From NCBI GenBank assembly GCA_029237695.1, contig CM055266.1:118085581-118149580 (forward strand): a stretch of DNA of 64,000 bases, read 5' to 3'. A program made the translations under genes and the position numbers. The notes below the pieces were generated by a model that saw only the letters and a program-made list of their open reading frames with translations, was not told the origin of the DNA and did no database searches. This document shows positions 36,201 through 42,459 of this stretch, piece by piece (positions within the stretch are counted from its first letter, which is position 1; each line of letters opens with the position of its first letter). The DNA is from Conchocele bisecta. Taxonomy: Eukaryota > Mollusca > Bivalvia > Lucinida > Thyasiridae.

Positions 36201-39200
36201 AACGAACACATTTTCTAGTTTATTAAACTTCACACATGCATAGAAGACGACCCAAAGGTGTGTCACACGTAAGAATGACAACTCTTGTGTCATTAATTTC
36301 TTAGTTATCTCCCTTTGTTGTTTCGTGCACTGATTTCGTGTCCGGAGCATAACTCGAACACCCTTTGGAATATTTTCATGAAACTTCACACATGCATAGA
36401 CCACGACCCTAAAGGTGTGTCACGCAAGAATGACAACTCTTGCATCACTAATTTTTTAGTTATCTCCCTTTGTTTTTCCGTCACTGATTTTGTCTCCGGA
36501 GCATAACTCGAACACCCTTTTTTGAAACTACTTGTGTATCTGGGGAGGGGGATACACATGCGCTTGTCGACAAGCGTCCATTTCTAGTTATAATTATGTT
36601 ATTGTTCATATATTGGATTTTTAAGGAATAATGGCGCGCTAATGACCGCAGCATTTAGTTCCTGATAAATCCAATATATGAACAATAACATGTTTATAGT
36701 TCAGCCCGGTGTACAATGCAATGTCCCATCCGTGTATTGATTATCCATTTCATGTCGAACAGTTAATCAATAAATCTGGTACTATGCAACTTATTTGGGT
36801 GAAACGTCGCTATATGTGAAATAAGTGGAACAGAATCTGCTTTATCTGATCAGGATCTACACTGGTCATGAAGCCCATAAAACCCATTTCTTCAGTCACA
36901 GTCACATATGAGTGGCCTGAACAAATTGGGATTGTTAATTTGTTTTAATAAAAAATAACTAGCGTGGTAATCAGTGGTTGCTAATTTAGGCCATAAATAA
37001 AAGTATGTTGGTTCTCAGATACCACCTGATTTTCTTCCTTTAATATTAAATAGGGAACAAATGATAAAAAAAGCAGCTCAACTATTTAAAGTGAATTTCA
37101 ACTTTATTACAGTATTTTCACTACTCAATTTGAAAATCAATGCGTATTTTCACATTGGTGCGAGTATTTTGTACCCCCACTCCTGATGAGTGTGTATTCT
37201 GCTAAAAATAAGTGCGTAAAATACGACTGTACACACTTTATCTGGAGGTCTTCCACCAGTTTCAGATTCTTTTTCATGTTTAAAGAGGTTATATTGCTTT
37301 ATATATATGTGAACCACAAGTTCAATTGACTGGCGACTTGGAAAAAAATCAGACACAATGATCTTGTACAAAAAAAGACTACATGTATACAGGTCATTCT
37401 CGTTATCTCGAAGTCGAATGGACTGGTGAAAATATATCGACATATCCGAACTGCGAGATACCAATTCACCAAATTTCTCAAAAAAAAATCCGAACAAAAT
37501 CGCTTCAGATATGCCTCTTTACTTTATTTCCGGCTTTTCATAAATCGCGAACTTTCTTTTTACACAATGTGCATGCGTATGTTACTAAATATATCGAATA
37601 TGCTTCTTACAATTTCCGGTGAATTAGACACAATTAATTATGGTTTTAAGTGAACTGCTTTAACTGGACATGCAACTTTAAACGCATTTTAGCGGCGGTG
37701 TCTTTGGTTTCTATAGACGTGTGAAAAATTACCTGAGATAATCGCGCTGATTCAGACTTGGCGGCGCCGGGCACTTAATTTTCGCATCGACATATCTGAA
37801 TACAAATGTGAAGGAAACATACTATTGGGACTCAATTTCCACTTCAACTAAACCGATATGTCGACATATCCGATATCGAGTTATCAGGAATAAAATTTAT
37901 GATCTATTTAGAGAATTCTGCCAGGACCTGGGACGTATATCGAGATAAGCAGGTATATCGAGATAAATGATATCGAGATGACCAGATTCAGCTGTAATAA
38001 AAATCACAAATTCCGCATCTTTTAAAGGTACCTTTTTTATGGCTTTACTCAACCCTTTCATCACCACAAGCCTGTATAGTGGTATTGGTAAACAGTGTAG
38101 ATCCAGATGAGCAGGCTCGTGATGAGCCGTCTCATCAGGATCTGCACTTTTTGCAAGTAATTTTCTTATTTTTGAGAACATAAACATCCCCTTTCATAAA
38201 TGGACTTGTCTGAAATCATTTTAAGACAGTTGGATTGGTAGGAAAATTAACATATCACAGTCCATTCCAGTTATTTAGGGGTGAAAGGGTTAAACTAGTG
38301 TCTCTAATGGAAACTCCTTATTTGTTATTTTTATTTCATAAACATTTCTTACCGTTACATGATGCCAAATTTCCCAGTTTCTTATGCAACTAAACTGGAC
38401 ACCAAGAAAACCCCTGTGATCTTATTTTTTACGAGTTTCTCGGTCAAATGCCTGATTTACAGTGAAACCTCTCTAAGCCGGACACCCCGAGACCTCACAG
38501 GGTGTCCGGTTTAGAGAGGTTTAACTGTAGCATAGAAAAAATATGTACTTGATATACATTGCAGCCAAGAGCACGTACTCAGTCCAGGGTGTGAAGGACA
38601 TTATGACAGAGATCATGACGAACGGTCCAGTCGAGGCGGCATTCACCGTTTACGAGGACTTCCTCACTTATAAGTCGGGTACGTGAACCAGTGAACATTT
38701 GCTTTGAAGAAAATGTTTTTATGCCACCGGGTTTCGAAGAAACGGGTGGCATATAGTGTTTGAACCGTCCGTCTGTCCGTCTGTCCGGGCACACATTAGG
38801 GTACTTATGTGGCTAGCCCCACAGGGTTATGGACTTGGTAAAGGATAGGGTTGGTTACAATTATCACCTAAAAAATCCTTTTATGTGGCTAAAAATCGTT
38901 TTATGTGGCTAATATTTAACATGTGATAAGCCACATAAGTATAGTACTGTAAGAACGTCCGTCCGTCTGTCCATCCGTCCGTCACACTTTTCGGTTAACC
39001 ACTTTGTTTCTCAAATATGCTGCAGGTAGCATCCGCGTTCGACAGACGCATTTCTTGTTTTTATGTATTCTTCATATGCTGGGCTAATTCGAGTCACCTG
39101 TTTCAGGCAAAAATAAGTAAAATTGCGAAAATGAAATACGTTTACAAAATTTACAATATTTTTCATAAATAAAGTCAAAAGTTTTAAAAAATAAATAATA

Positions 39201-41266
39201 AAAATATAACAATTCCGAATGTCCTCTGAAAATTTTGTCAACTTTTGACACCATTTACTGAAAATATTGTACACATATTTCATGATATTACGCAGATGTC
39301 AGAAGGTACAAATTCATATGGCGTGTCTCATATTTAAATTTAAGATGGAATTTCCCAGGCTTGCTGATGAGTAGGTTCAAAGCTGACATGCAAATGCGAT
39401 ATTTAGCCAACATACACGCGCGTTTATGATGACGGAAAAGTGGAATTCAAATAAGCTATTTTTGTGAGATGCCTCTTCGGAGGTATCATCAGAGACCCAG
39501 TGCCTTTAAGTGGTATTCCGTATGTGATGGGTTAACCCATTTTATGCTGAGGATATGCCATTTTGATTGGGGAAAATCATAAATATTTTCTTTAAATGTG
39601 CTTAGACGTATATGTCGTGATCACCATTTGAACCGTCTCATCGAGACGGTTCAAATGAGTGGTCACAACATATACAGAAATAAACTACATGTATTTTAAA
39701 AAATTAATTTGCGTAAAGGTGTATTCCGCATGTAATGGGTTAATAAGAGTCTCCGATATTTCAGGCGTCTACCACCATGTTACTGGACCCCCGCTGGGTG
39801 GACATGCCATCAAGATTCTCGGCTGGGGAACTGAGGACAGTAAGTTCACCTTTTCTTCCATTTTCTCCAAGAATTTTATATACTGCAATAACCCTAAATA
39901 TTTGATACAATTTATTCTGGGAAACATAAAATATTATATAGTTTCCCACAACAAAGATTTCCACAATGTTTCCGGTCAGTATAATTGTCCTGGGGGTCGT
40001 TTTACTAAACTTGTTAAACTGTACGGCTAAAATGTGTGTAAGTGCAAAATTATGATAATCTGTAAATTTCACATTAACAATGGCTCATGGCAATTCTGAC
40101 CAGTGTAGACCCAGATCTCCGTGCGGTGCTGGCCTTAGTCCCCTGCTTCCACTCACATCTCCAGTTGTAGACACGGGCATTATCTGACAGTCGCCTATTT
40201 CACCAACACTGACATCTCCAGTTGTAGACACGGGCATTATCTGACAGTCGCCTATTTCACCAACACTGACATCTCCAGTTGTAGACACGGGCATTATCTG
40301 ACAGTAGCCTATTTCACCAACACTGACATCTCCAGTTGTAGACACTGGCATTATCTGACAGTCGCCTATTTCACCAACACTCACATCTCCAGTTGTAGAC
40401 ACTGACATTATCTGACAGTCGCCTATTTCACCAACACTGCAAAGTATACTTATCTAGCAAAGTATACTTTGAGGTAGTAATCATTTATTTTTCCCCGAGA
40501 TGCATTATTTCATATAGAACTAAACGTTGCATATATTTGGTGATTTAAAGTATGCAGAATTATTATTCTGTATTTATTACATTATCACAGCCAAAATGGC
40601 TGTGATAATGTAATAAATTCAGTATAATAAAAATTTATAAATTTATCTTAAAATTTAAAATTTCTCCCTCAAAATTTACTTTGCTCTTTTGATGAAATCG
40701 GCTACTGGATCAACACTAGAAGACACTAATATGACTCCTTTTCGAAACAAATTGTGCTACATTCGCTCATTTTACAAGCAATAATGGGTAAATTAAACAA
40801 ATACTTACTATGAACATACAGACTAAGTCTGTATGTTCATTGTAAGTATGTGTTTATTTTTTAATTTTTTATTTTTTTTGAAGTGGCGATTTTTTTATTT
40901 TCCCCAGTGGAATCCCTAACAGTATGTAATATCCAAGTAATTAAATCCCAATATTAAACCCAGTGAACTGTACTACACAAACTTCAAGCCTACAATGACT
41001 ACACAATTATGGCAGCTCAGTCTGTGGGGAAAGATTGGGGTCGTGGGAAGCAGAAATTTGGACCTGATTTCTATAAATAAATCCAAAGGGAAATAACTAG
41101 CTACGATCCCTCATTACACCCCCCTTGTGTTACAGGCATGGACTACTGGCTGGTGGCTAACTCGTGGAACGCTGACTGGGGGGATGCCGGTTTCTTCAAG
41201 ATCAAACGAGGCGATGATGAGTGTGGTATCGAGAGCAACATTGTTGCCGGCATGATCAAGTTGTAA
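21140..41266 (+). CDS. CTSB: Cathepsin B preproenzyme, eight coding exons
   Basis: Lysosomal papain-family (C1A) cysteine protease with endopeptidase and dipeptidyl-carboxypeptidase activity. Coding exons: 21,140-21,280; 24,028-24,234; 26,039-26,154; 31,874-31,958; 33,606-33,750; 38,565-38,678; 39,765-39,839; 41,136-41,266. They sum to 1,014 bases, 337 residues plus stop, very close to vertebrate cathepsin B. The order is signal peptide (about 1-16), propeptide to about 89, then the mature enzyme. Visible residues: oxyanion-hole Gln109, nucleophile Cys115 (CGSCW), occluding-loop His195-His196 (CDHHV), catalytic His283 ([11 protein letters not shown]) and Asn303 (VANSW). All phases agree across junctions; intron 4 has a GC donor. 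A TTGTAG acceptor just before the ATG implies an upstream non-coding exon, not found. The promoter is not identified. Alternatives such as other C1A proteases are excluded by the double-His loop. Confidence 0.97.
21451..22435. mobile_element. Family 2 MITE with nested element E1 (intron 1)
   Basis: The MITE ends match 15,044-15,338. Element E1 (21,533-22,219) splits it. E1 starts with a hairpin (GCTGGG to CCCGGC), carries repeats of TGTCCATTTCTCTGTTA and GACCACCAAACTTT, and ends CGTTTCTTG. TTA lies on both sides (21,530-21,532 and 22,220-22,222). The uninterrupted copies read TTTTTATTATACTG at this point, so the site of entry is exact. Confidence 0.85.
22640..22818. mobile_element. Fragment of TTAACCCTTTC MITE
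   Basis: It shares GTGTAGATCCAGATGAGCC, TTTTTGCAAGTAATTTTC and TCCATTCCAGTTATTTAGG with the complete copy at 38,053-38,289, and ends GGGGTGAAAGAGTTAA. Confidence 0.7.
23057..23454. mobile_element. CTCCAGATAAG MITE, intact copy (intron 1)
   Basis: Inverted ends GGGCTCCAGATAAG and CTTATCTGGAGCTC flank about 400 bp. The interior includes AAATTTTAATTGGGTAAAAT and an imperfect central palindrome around AGTGTCTCATTGGAGACAAT. It is the intact partner of 19,236-20,797. Confidence 0.8.
23750..23955. mobile_element. Hairpin MITE, family 1 (intron 1)
   Basis: The core palindrome is GAGCATAGGCTGCATATGCA and its complement. The right end, GTTTAGTGAAACGGCCCC, is clear; the left end is eroded. A short retroelement-like tail with CAAT repeats follows and runs up to exon 2. 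Confidence 0.75.
24028..24234 (+). CDS. CTSB: Cathepsin B coding exon 2: propeptide and active-site Cys
   Basis: 69 codons from AGHNF to CGSCW. It holds the propeptide end, the start of the mature enzyme (about LPTNFDGR) and Cys115. The acceptor CTTGCAG directly follows a CAAT microsatellite, so the usual pyrimidine tract is weak. Donor GTAAGG. Confidence 0.97.
24944..25669. mobile_element. Two family 1 MITEs (intron 2)
   Basis: Copies at 24,944-25,186 and 25,421-25,669, both bounded by GGGGCCGTTTCACTAAAC and its complement. Both have the GAGCATAGGCTGC core hairpin. The second has lost half of the core palindrome. Confidence 0.85.
25735..25990 (+). mobile_element. SINE-like repeat ending 49 bases before exon 3
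   Basis: Inverted match to 7,497-7,740. It ends GTTGATAGACCATTAAACA and an ATTAAATAAAC tail. Confidence 0.55.
26039..26154 (+). CDS. CTSB: Cathepsin B coding exon 3
   Basis: Encodes [15 protein letters not shown] through the Cys-rich CCESCGDG segment. It starts in phase 0 after TTCAG and ends with two bases of a Gly codon before GTAAGT. The matching segment in other cathepsin B proteins follows the active-site Cys. Confidence 0.97.
26705..26893. mobile_element. Hairpin MITE ending in AGAGCTCCAG
   Basis: The ends AGAGCTCCAGTTAAGGTGCG and AACTGGAGCTCT are complementary. The centre is GAATCGTCTCGATGAGACGATTC split over both arms, followed by AAGTTGGGA/TCCCAACTT. It is related in its ends to the CTCCAGATAAG MITEs. 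Confidence 0.75.
27025..27560. repeat. Imperfect inverted repeat (intron 3)
   Basis: ATCGAAATCGACGG (27,166) pairs with ATCGATTTCGAC (27,419). Outside these, ACATCACAGTGC near 27,077 pairs with GCACTGTGATGC near 27,507, and the flanks with TACATCATTC and ACGATGTATTT also pair. It is probably a decayed palindromic element. Confidence 0.5.
27718..31754. mobile_element. MITE split by nested elements E2a and E2b (intron 3)
   Basis: The outer MITE has GAGCCCCAGATAAGGTGC on the left and CTTATCTGGAGCTC on the right. Inside lies E2a (27,953-28,135 and 30,678-31,646). Inside E2a lies E2b (28,136-30,677). E2b starts with a hairpin (AGCCAGG to CCAGGCT) after TTTTTA and ends CGTTTCTTG, followed again by TTTTTA. 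The sequence on either side of E2b rejoins into the family's CATGTTACTTTTTTT and AACTTGACCC. The E2b core has three units of about 200 bp (28,231-28,840) and about eleven copies of a 146-bp unit (28,840-30,440; TCTCTGCAACTGCTTC, CTTCACATGGGTGTTTATCA). Confidence 0.85.
28840..30440 (+). repeat. 146-bp tandem array inside E2b
   Basis: About eleven head-to-tail units, each with TACTATATCTCTGCAACTG, ACTTCACATGGGTGTTTATC, TTGCGGAAAGCGCGAT and CAATGTCAAGGTCAAATTAC. Most differences are single-base indels in T runs. Single units also occur at 31,150-31,420 and 33,060-33,310. Confidence 0.9.
31874..31958 (+). CDS. CTSB: Cathepsin B coding exon 4
   Basis: Completes the split Gly, then reads [13 protein letters not shown] to GGQYNSKQ. 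Acceptor CTCCTAG. The donor is CAG followed by GCAAGT, the usual form of a GC-AG intron; no GT alternative keeps the frame and the conserved protein. Confidence 0.95.
32046..32208. mobile_element. Hairpin MITE, family 3 (intron 4)
   Basis: The ends TGTGATTTTGTACCTAAGAA and its near complement (TTCTTATAGGTACAAAATCACA) bracket about 160 bp. Relatives are at 39,100-39,330 and 41,560-41,745. Confidence 0.7.
32398..33548 (+). mobile_element. Hairpin-headed repeat element E3 (intron 4)
   Basis: It starts after TTTTTA with the AGCCAGG to CCAGGCT hairpin. Three or so 200-bp units and one or two 146-bp units follow, and it ends CCTTCGTGGCTTTGCCTCG, TTTCTTG. It is the same family as E1, E2a and E2b, and ends 57 bases before exon 5. 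Confidence 0.85.
33606..33750 (+). CDS. CTSB: Cathepsin B coding exon 5: occluding loop
   Basis: 48 codons plus one base, from [14 protein letters not shown] to NDDRHY. His195 and His196 are the occluding-loop pair that gives carboxydipeptidase activity in the family. Acceptor TTTCAG, donor GTAGGT. A repeat element ends only 57 bases upstream (33,548). Confidence 0.96.
35277..35342. repeat. Perfect-armed 66-bp hairpin inside element B
   Basis: Arms ACAATTATTGACTAGTGAGC and its complement around a short loop that is itself mostly paired (TATAGAATAT with ATATTCTA). It is probably a very small MITE. Confidence 0.75.
35531..36218 (+). mobile_element. Hairpin-ended element C
   Basis: It sits after TTTTTA (35,525-35,530). 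5' hairpin TGCCCCACCAC, GATA, GTGGAGGGGGCA. The core has a GTCC-rich run and two copies of a unit with CTTTAACGCTCAGGTAAATA and CTCTAATGGTCC. 3' hairpin GTGTTC to GAACAC (36,191-36,209), then ATTTTCTAG, then TTTA. The empty site is visible in neighbouring repeat units as AATATTTTTATGAAACTTC. Confidence 0.85.
36597..36690. mobile_element. Short hairpin MITE, 24-bp perfect TIRs
   Basis: TGTTATTGTTCATATATTGG on the left is matched by its complement on the right (36,667-36,690), with an unpaired middle of about 46 bases. Confidence 0.75.
36691..38052. other. Intron 5 remainder: MITE fragments and a pogo-like remnant
   Basis: 36,836-36,905 is a TGTGGCTG MITE fragment. About 37,075-37,250 is half of the CTCCAGATAAG MITE interior also seen at 27,718. 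About 37,388-37,990 has facing ends CAGGTCATTCTCGTTATCTCG and GATATCGAGATGACCAG, with ATATCGACATATCCGA inside both arms, as in pogo/Tigger-like elements. No transposase frame is seen. Confidence 0.5.
38053..38289. mobile_element. TTAA-flanked MITE, CCCTTTC family (intron 5)
   Basis: CCCTTTCATCACC on the left and GGGGTGAAAGGG on the right, followed by TTAA; the left flank is TCAA, a one-base change. TTAA targets and CCC/GGG ends are typical of piggyBac-type elements. Confidence 0.75.
38460..38527. mobile_element. 68-bp TA-flanked MITE (intron 5)
   Basis: CAGTGAAACCTCTCTAAGCC on the left, complementary GGTTTAGAGAGGTTTAACTG on the right, with TA on both sides (38,458-38,459 and 38,528-38,529). 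CAGT ends with TA duplication are typical of pogo/Tigger-type MITEs. The GGACACC/GGTGTCC arms almost meet. Confidence 0.85.
38565..38678 (+). CDS. CTSB: Cathepsin B coding exon 6
   Basis: Encodes [13 protein letters not shown] to FLTYKS, including the conserved [14 protein letters not shown] segment. Acceptor ATTGCAG, donor GTACGT. A 68-bp TA-flanked MITE ends 37 bases before the exon. Confidence 0.96.
38722..39057 (+). mobile_element. Compact hairpin-ended element (intron 6)
   Basis: 336 bp, flanked by perfect TTTTTA repeats (38,716-38,721 and 39,058-39,063). 5' hairpin TGCCACCGGGTTTCGAAGAA to ACGGGTGGCA. 3' hairpin GCGT to ACGC (39,035-39,049), then ATTTCTTG. It is the shortest complete example of the build seen in elements C and E2b. 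Confidence 0.85.
39100..39330. repeat. Family 3 MITE relative (intron 6)
   Basis: Shares ATTTTGTCAACTTT, ATTTACTGAAA, ATTTCATGATATTACGC and AGGTACAAATTCATATG with 32,046-32,208 and 41,560-41,745. The left end is decayed. Confidence 0.6.
39536..39739. mobile_element. TTAA-flanked hairpin MITE (intron 6)
   Basis: TTAA (39,532-39,535) CCCATTTTATGCTGAGGATA on the left; ATTCCGCATGTAATGGG TTAA (39,740-39,743) on the right. Core palindrome ACCATTTGAACCGTCTCATC and complement. A second copy lies in the cathepsin B 3' untranslated region. This is a piggyBac-like signature. Confidence 0.85.
39765..39839 (+). CDS. CTSB: Cathepsin B coding exon 7: catalytic His
   Basis: Encodes [20 protein letters not shown] and then GTED. 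His283 is catalytic. Acceptor TTTCAG, donor GTAAGT. A TTAA-flanked MITE ends 25 bases before the exon. Confidence 0.96.
39992..40082. mobile_element. Half copy of a family 1 MITE (intron 7)
   Basis: Only the left arm, GGGGGTCGTTTTACTAAAC through TTTCACATTAACAA, is present. Confidence 0.65.
40155..40440. repeat. 57-bp minisatellite grown from a MITE end (intron 7)
   Basis: Five units, starting CTGACAG at 40,184, 40,241, 40,298, 40,355 and 40,412. Each contains GTCGCCTATTTCACCAACAC, the outer end of the family 2 MITE that follows. Because 57 is divisible by three, all five units stay open on the minus strand as a 19-residue repeat; this is not taken as coding. Confidence 0.9.
40418..40708. mobile_element. 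Family 2 MITE (intron 7)
   Basis: Left end in the last minisatellite unit, right end CGGCTACTGG. The central palindrome ACAGCCAAAATGGCTGT lies in the opposite orientation to the other copies. Confidence 0.8.
40800..40849. repeat. 50-bp hairpin (intron 7)
   Basis: AATACTTACTATGAACATAC and AGACTAAGTCT at the centre, with complementary right arm; one mismatch. Confidence 0.75.
41136..41266 (+). CDS. CTSB: Cathepsin B coding exon 8: catalytic Asn and stop
   Basis: Encodes [15 protein letters not shown] to the C-terminal GMIKL and a TAA stop at 41,264-41,266. Asn303 in VANSW completes the catalytic triad. Acceptor TGTTACAG. Confidence 0.97.
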
Positions 41267-41975
41267 TCCCGAACATGCACCTACATGGACTGACCCACCT
41301 GAATGTTTACATTTTACCATTAACACTTTTCATGCTGAGAATACGCCATTTTGTTTGTGGAAAATCCTAAATATTTTCTTTATATGAGCTCGGAGGTATA
41401 TGTCGCGACCACCATTTGAACCGTCTCGTTGAGACTGTTCAAATGTGTGGTCACAACATATACCTTCATTGAGAAATAACAAAAATTAAATATTTAAAAT
41501 ATTCATAACCATAAAGGTGTATTCCGCATGTAATGGGTTAAACAGCGGAAAACAAATATGAGACGAGCCATGTGCTTTTCTACGCAAGAAAATGTGCGAT
41601 ATTTCATGAAAAATATTCACGACATTTACAATATTTCTTCTTAAATGACGTCGAAAGTTGACGAAAATTTCGTCAACTATCTGGGATATTTACAGAAAAT
41701 ATCACCGATTCTATAAATATTTTTCTCCTCAGGTACAAAATCACACAACTTGTCTATTATTCTCTGTTGGTTTTTCTTCAAATACATTTTATTATATTGA
41801 CAGCGCTTTCGACATTTTTTTTCTGCCCATCTGCTATTTTTGACTGTTTTCTTTATTTTTACAGAAAAAAAAAGAGAAAAATGTAAGCAAAATGCCATCT
41901 AAAATCTCTATCTGCATGTACAATATTTACCAGCAAGTTGTTAGGCTAATAAAATGTTGGTGCCATATTCTTTCA
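41267..41975 (+). other. CTSB: Cathepsin B 3' untranslated region (probable)
   Basis: It runs from the stop to an AATAAA at 41,948-41,953, the first canonical poly(A) signal seen. It contains a TTAA-flanked MITE (41,324-41,537) and a family 3 MITE relative (41,560-41,745). The true 3' end is not shown by the sequence alone; another AATAAA is near 43,497. Confidence 0.45.
41324..41537. mobile_element. TTAA-flanked hairpin MITE in the 3' UTR
   Basis: TTAA at 41,320-41,323 and 41,538-41,541. Right end ATTCCGCATGTAATGGG, core ACCATTTGAACCGTCTCGTT. Same family as 39,536-39,739. Confidence 0.8.
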
Positions 41976-42459
41976 CATTATGTTTATTGTGTATAACTTA
42001 ATAATGAAAGTGAAAATATTTAGTGTTTATAAACGCCCGGTGTTTGATGATTGATGTATAAATGCATATCAGTGCAATACATGCGGTTTATCTATGCTTG
42101 CTAATGAATGTCTGAATTATGTACCAGGATCCTGAGAAACGATACATGTCCAAAGATAATTGTAGGTGAAATGTGGACATAAATTGGATAGAAACGAGGA
42201 CCGTAATAACCCTAAATATTCGAACAACATTTATTCCGGGAAACACATAAATATATGGTTTTCCGCAACAAATGCCAAAAATATATGGTTAGTCTGATTG
42301 TACTGACTTCTGACAATACATATTTGGATACAATTTGTTTTGGGAAACCCAATATTTATTGGTATTACGGTAGTTCGGTAATATATTGAAAAGTAACCAC
42401 CTGTGTCTTCATTGAATTCACCTTTTTGTACAAAGCTGTTTCCATGTTAGAAAGCATTT

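Larger units (their letters stand above)
33815..36587 (+). mobile_element. Repeat-cored element B with element C nested in it (intron 5)
   Basis: It begins near a hairpin, GTATCCCCCG to CGGGGGATAC (33,824-33,851). The core has about 150-bp units (GGAGCATAACTCGA, CACCCTTTGGAATATTTT, AACTTCACACATGCATAGA; 33,900-34,270 and 36,220-36,500) and 240-270 bp T-rich units (34,440-35,260). It ends with hairpin CGCTTGTCGACAAGCG (36,561-36,576) and CTAG (36,584-36,587). Element C (35,531-36,218) interrupts one unit. Confidence 0.75.

Noticed and set aside
19412..36587. Short direct-repeat arrays as CRISPR
   Set aside because: Units are 57-270 bp, lack unique spacers of constant length and lie in an animal genome.
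40085..40408. 107-codon minus-strand open frame with a 19-residue repeat
   Set aside because: It is a by-product of the 57-bp minisatellite, whose length is a multiple of three.
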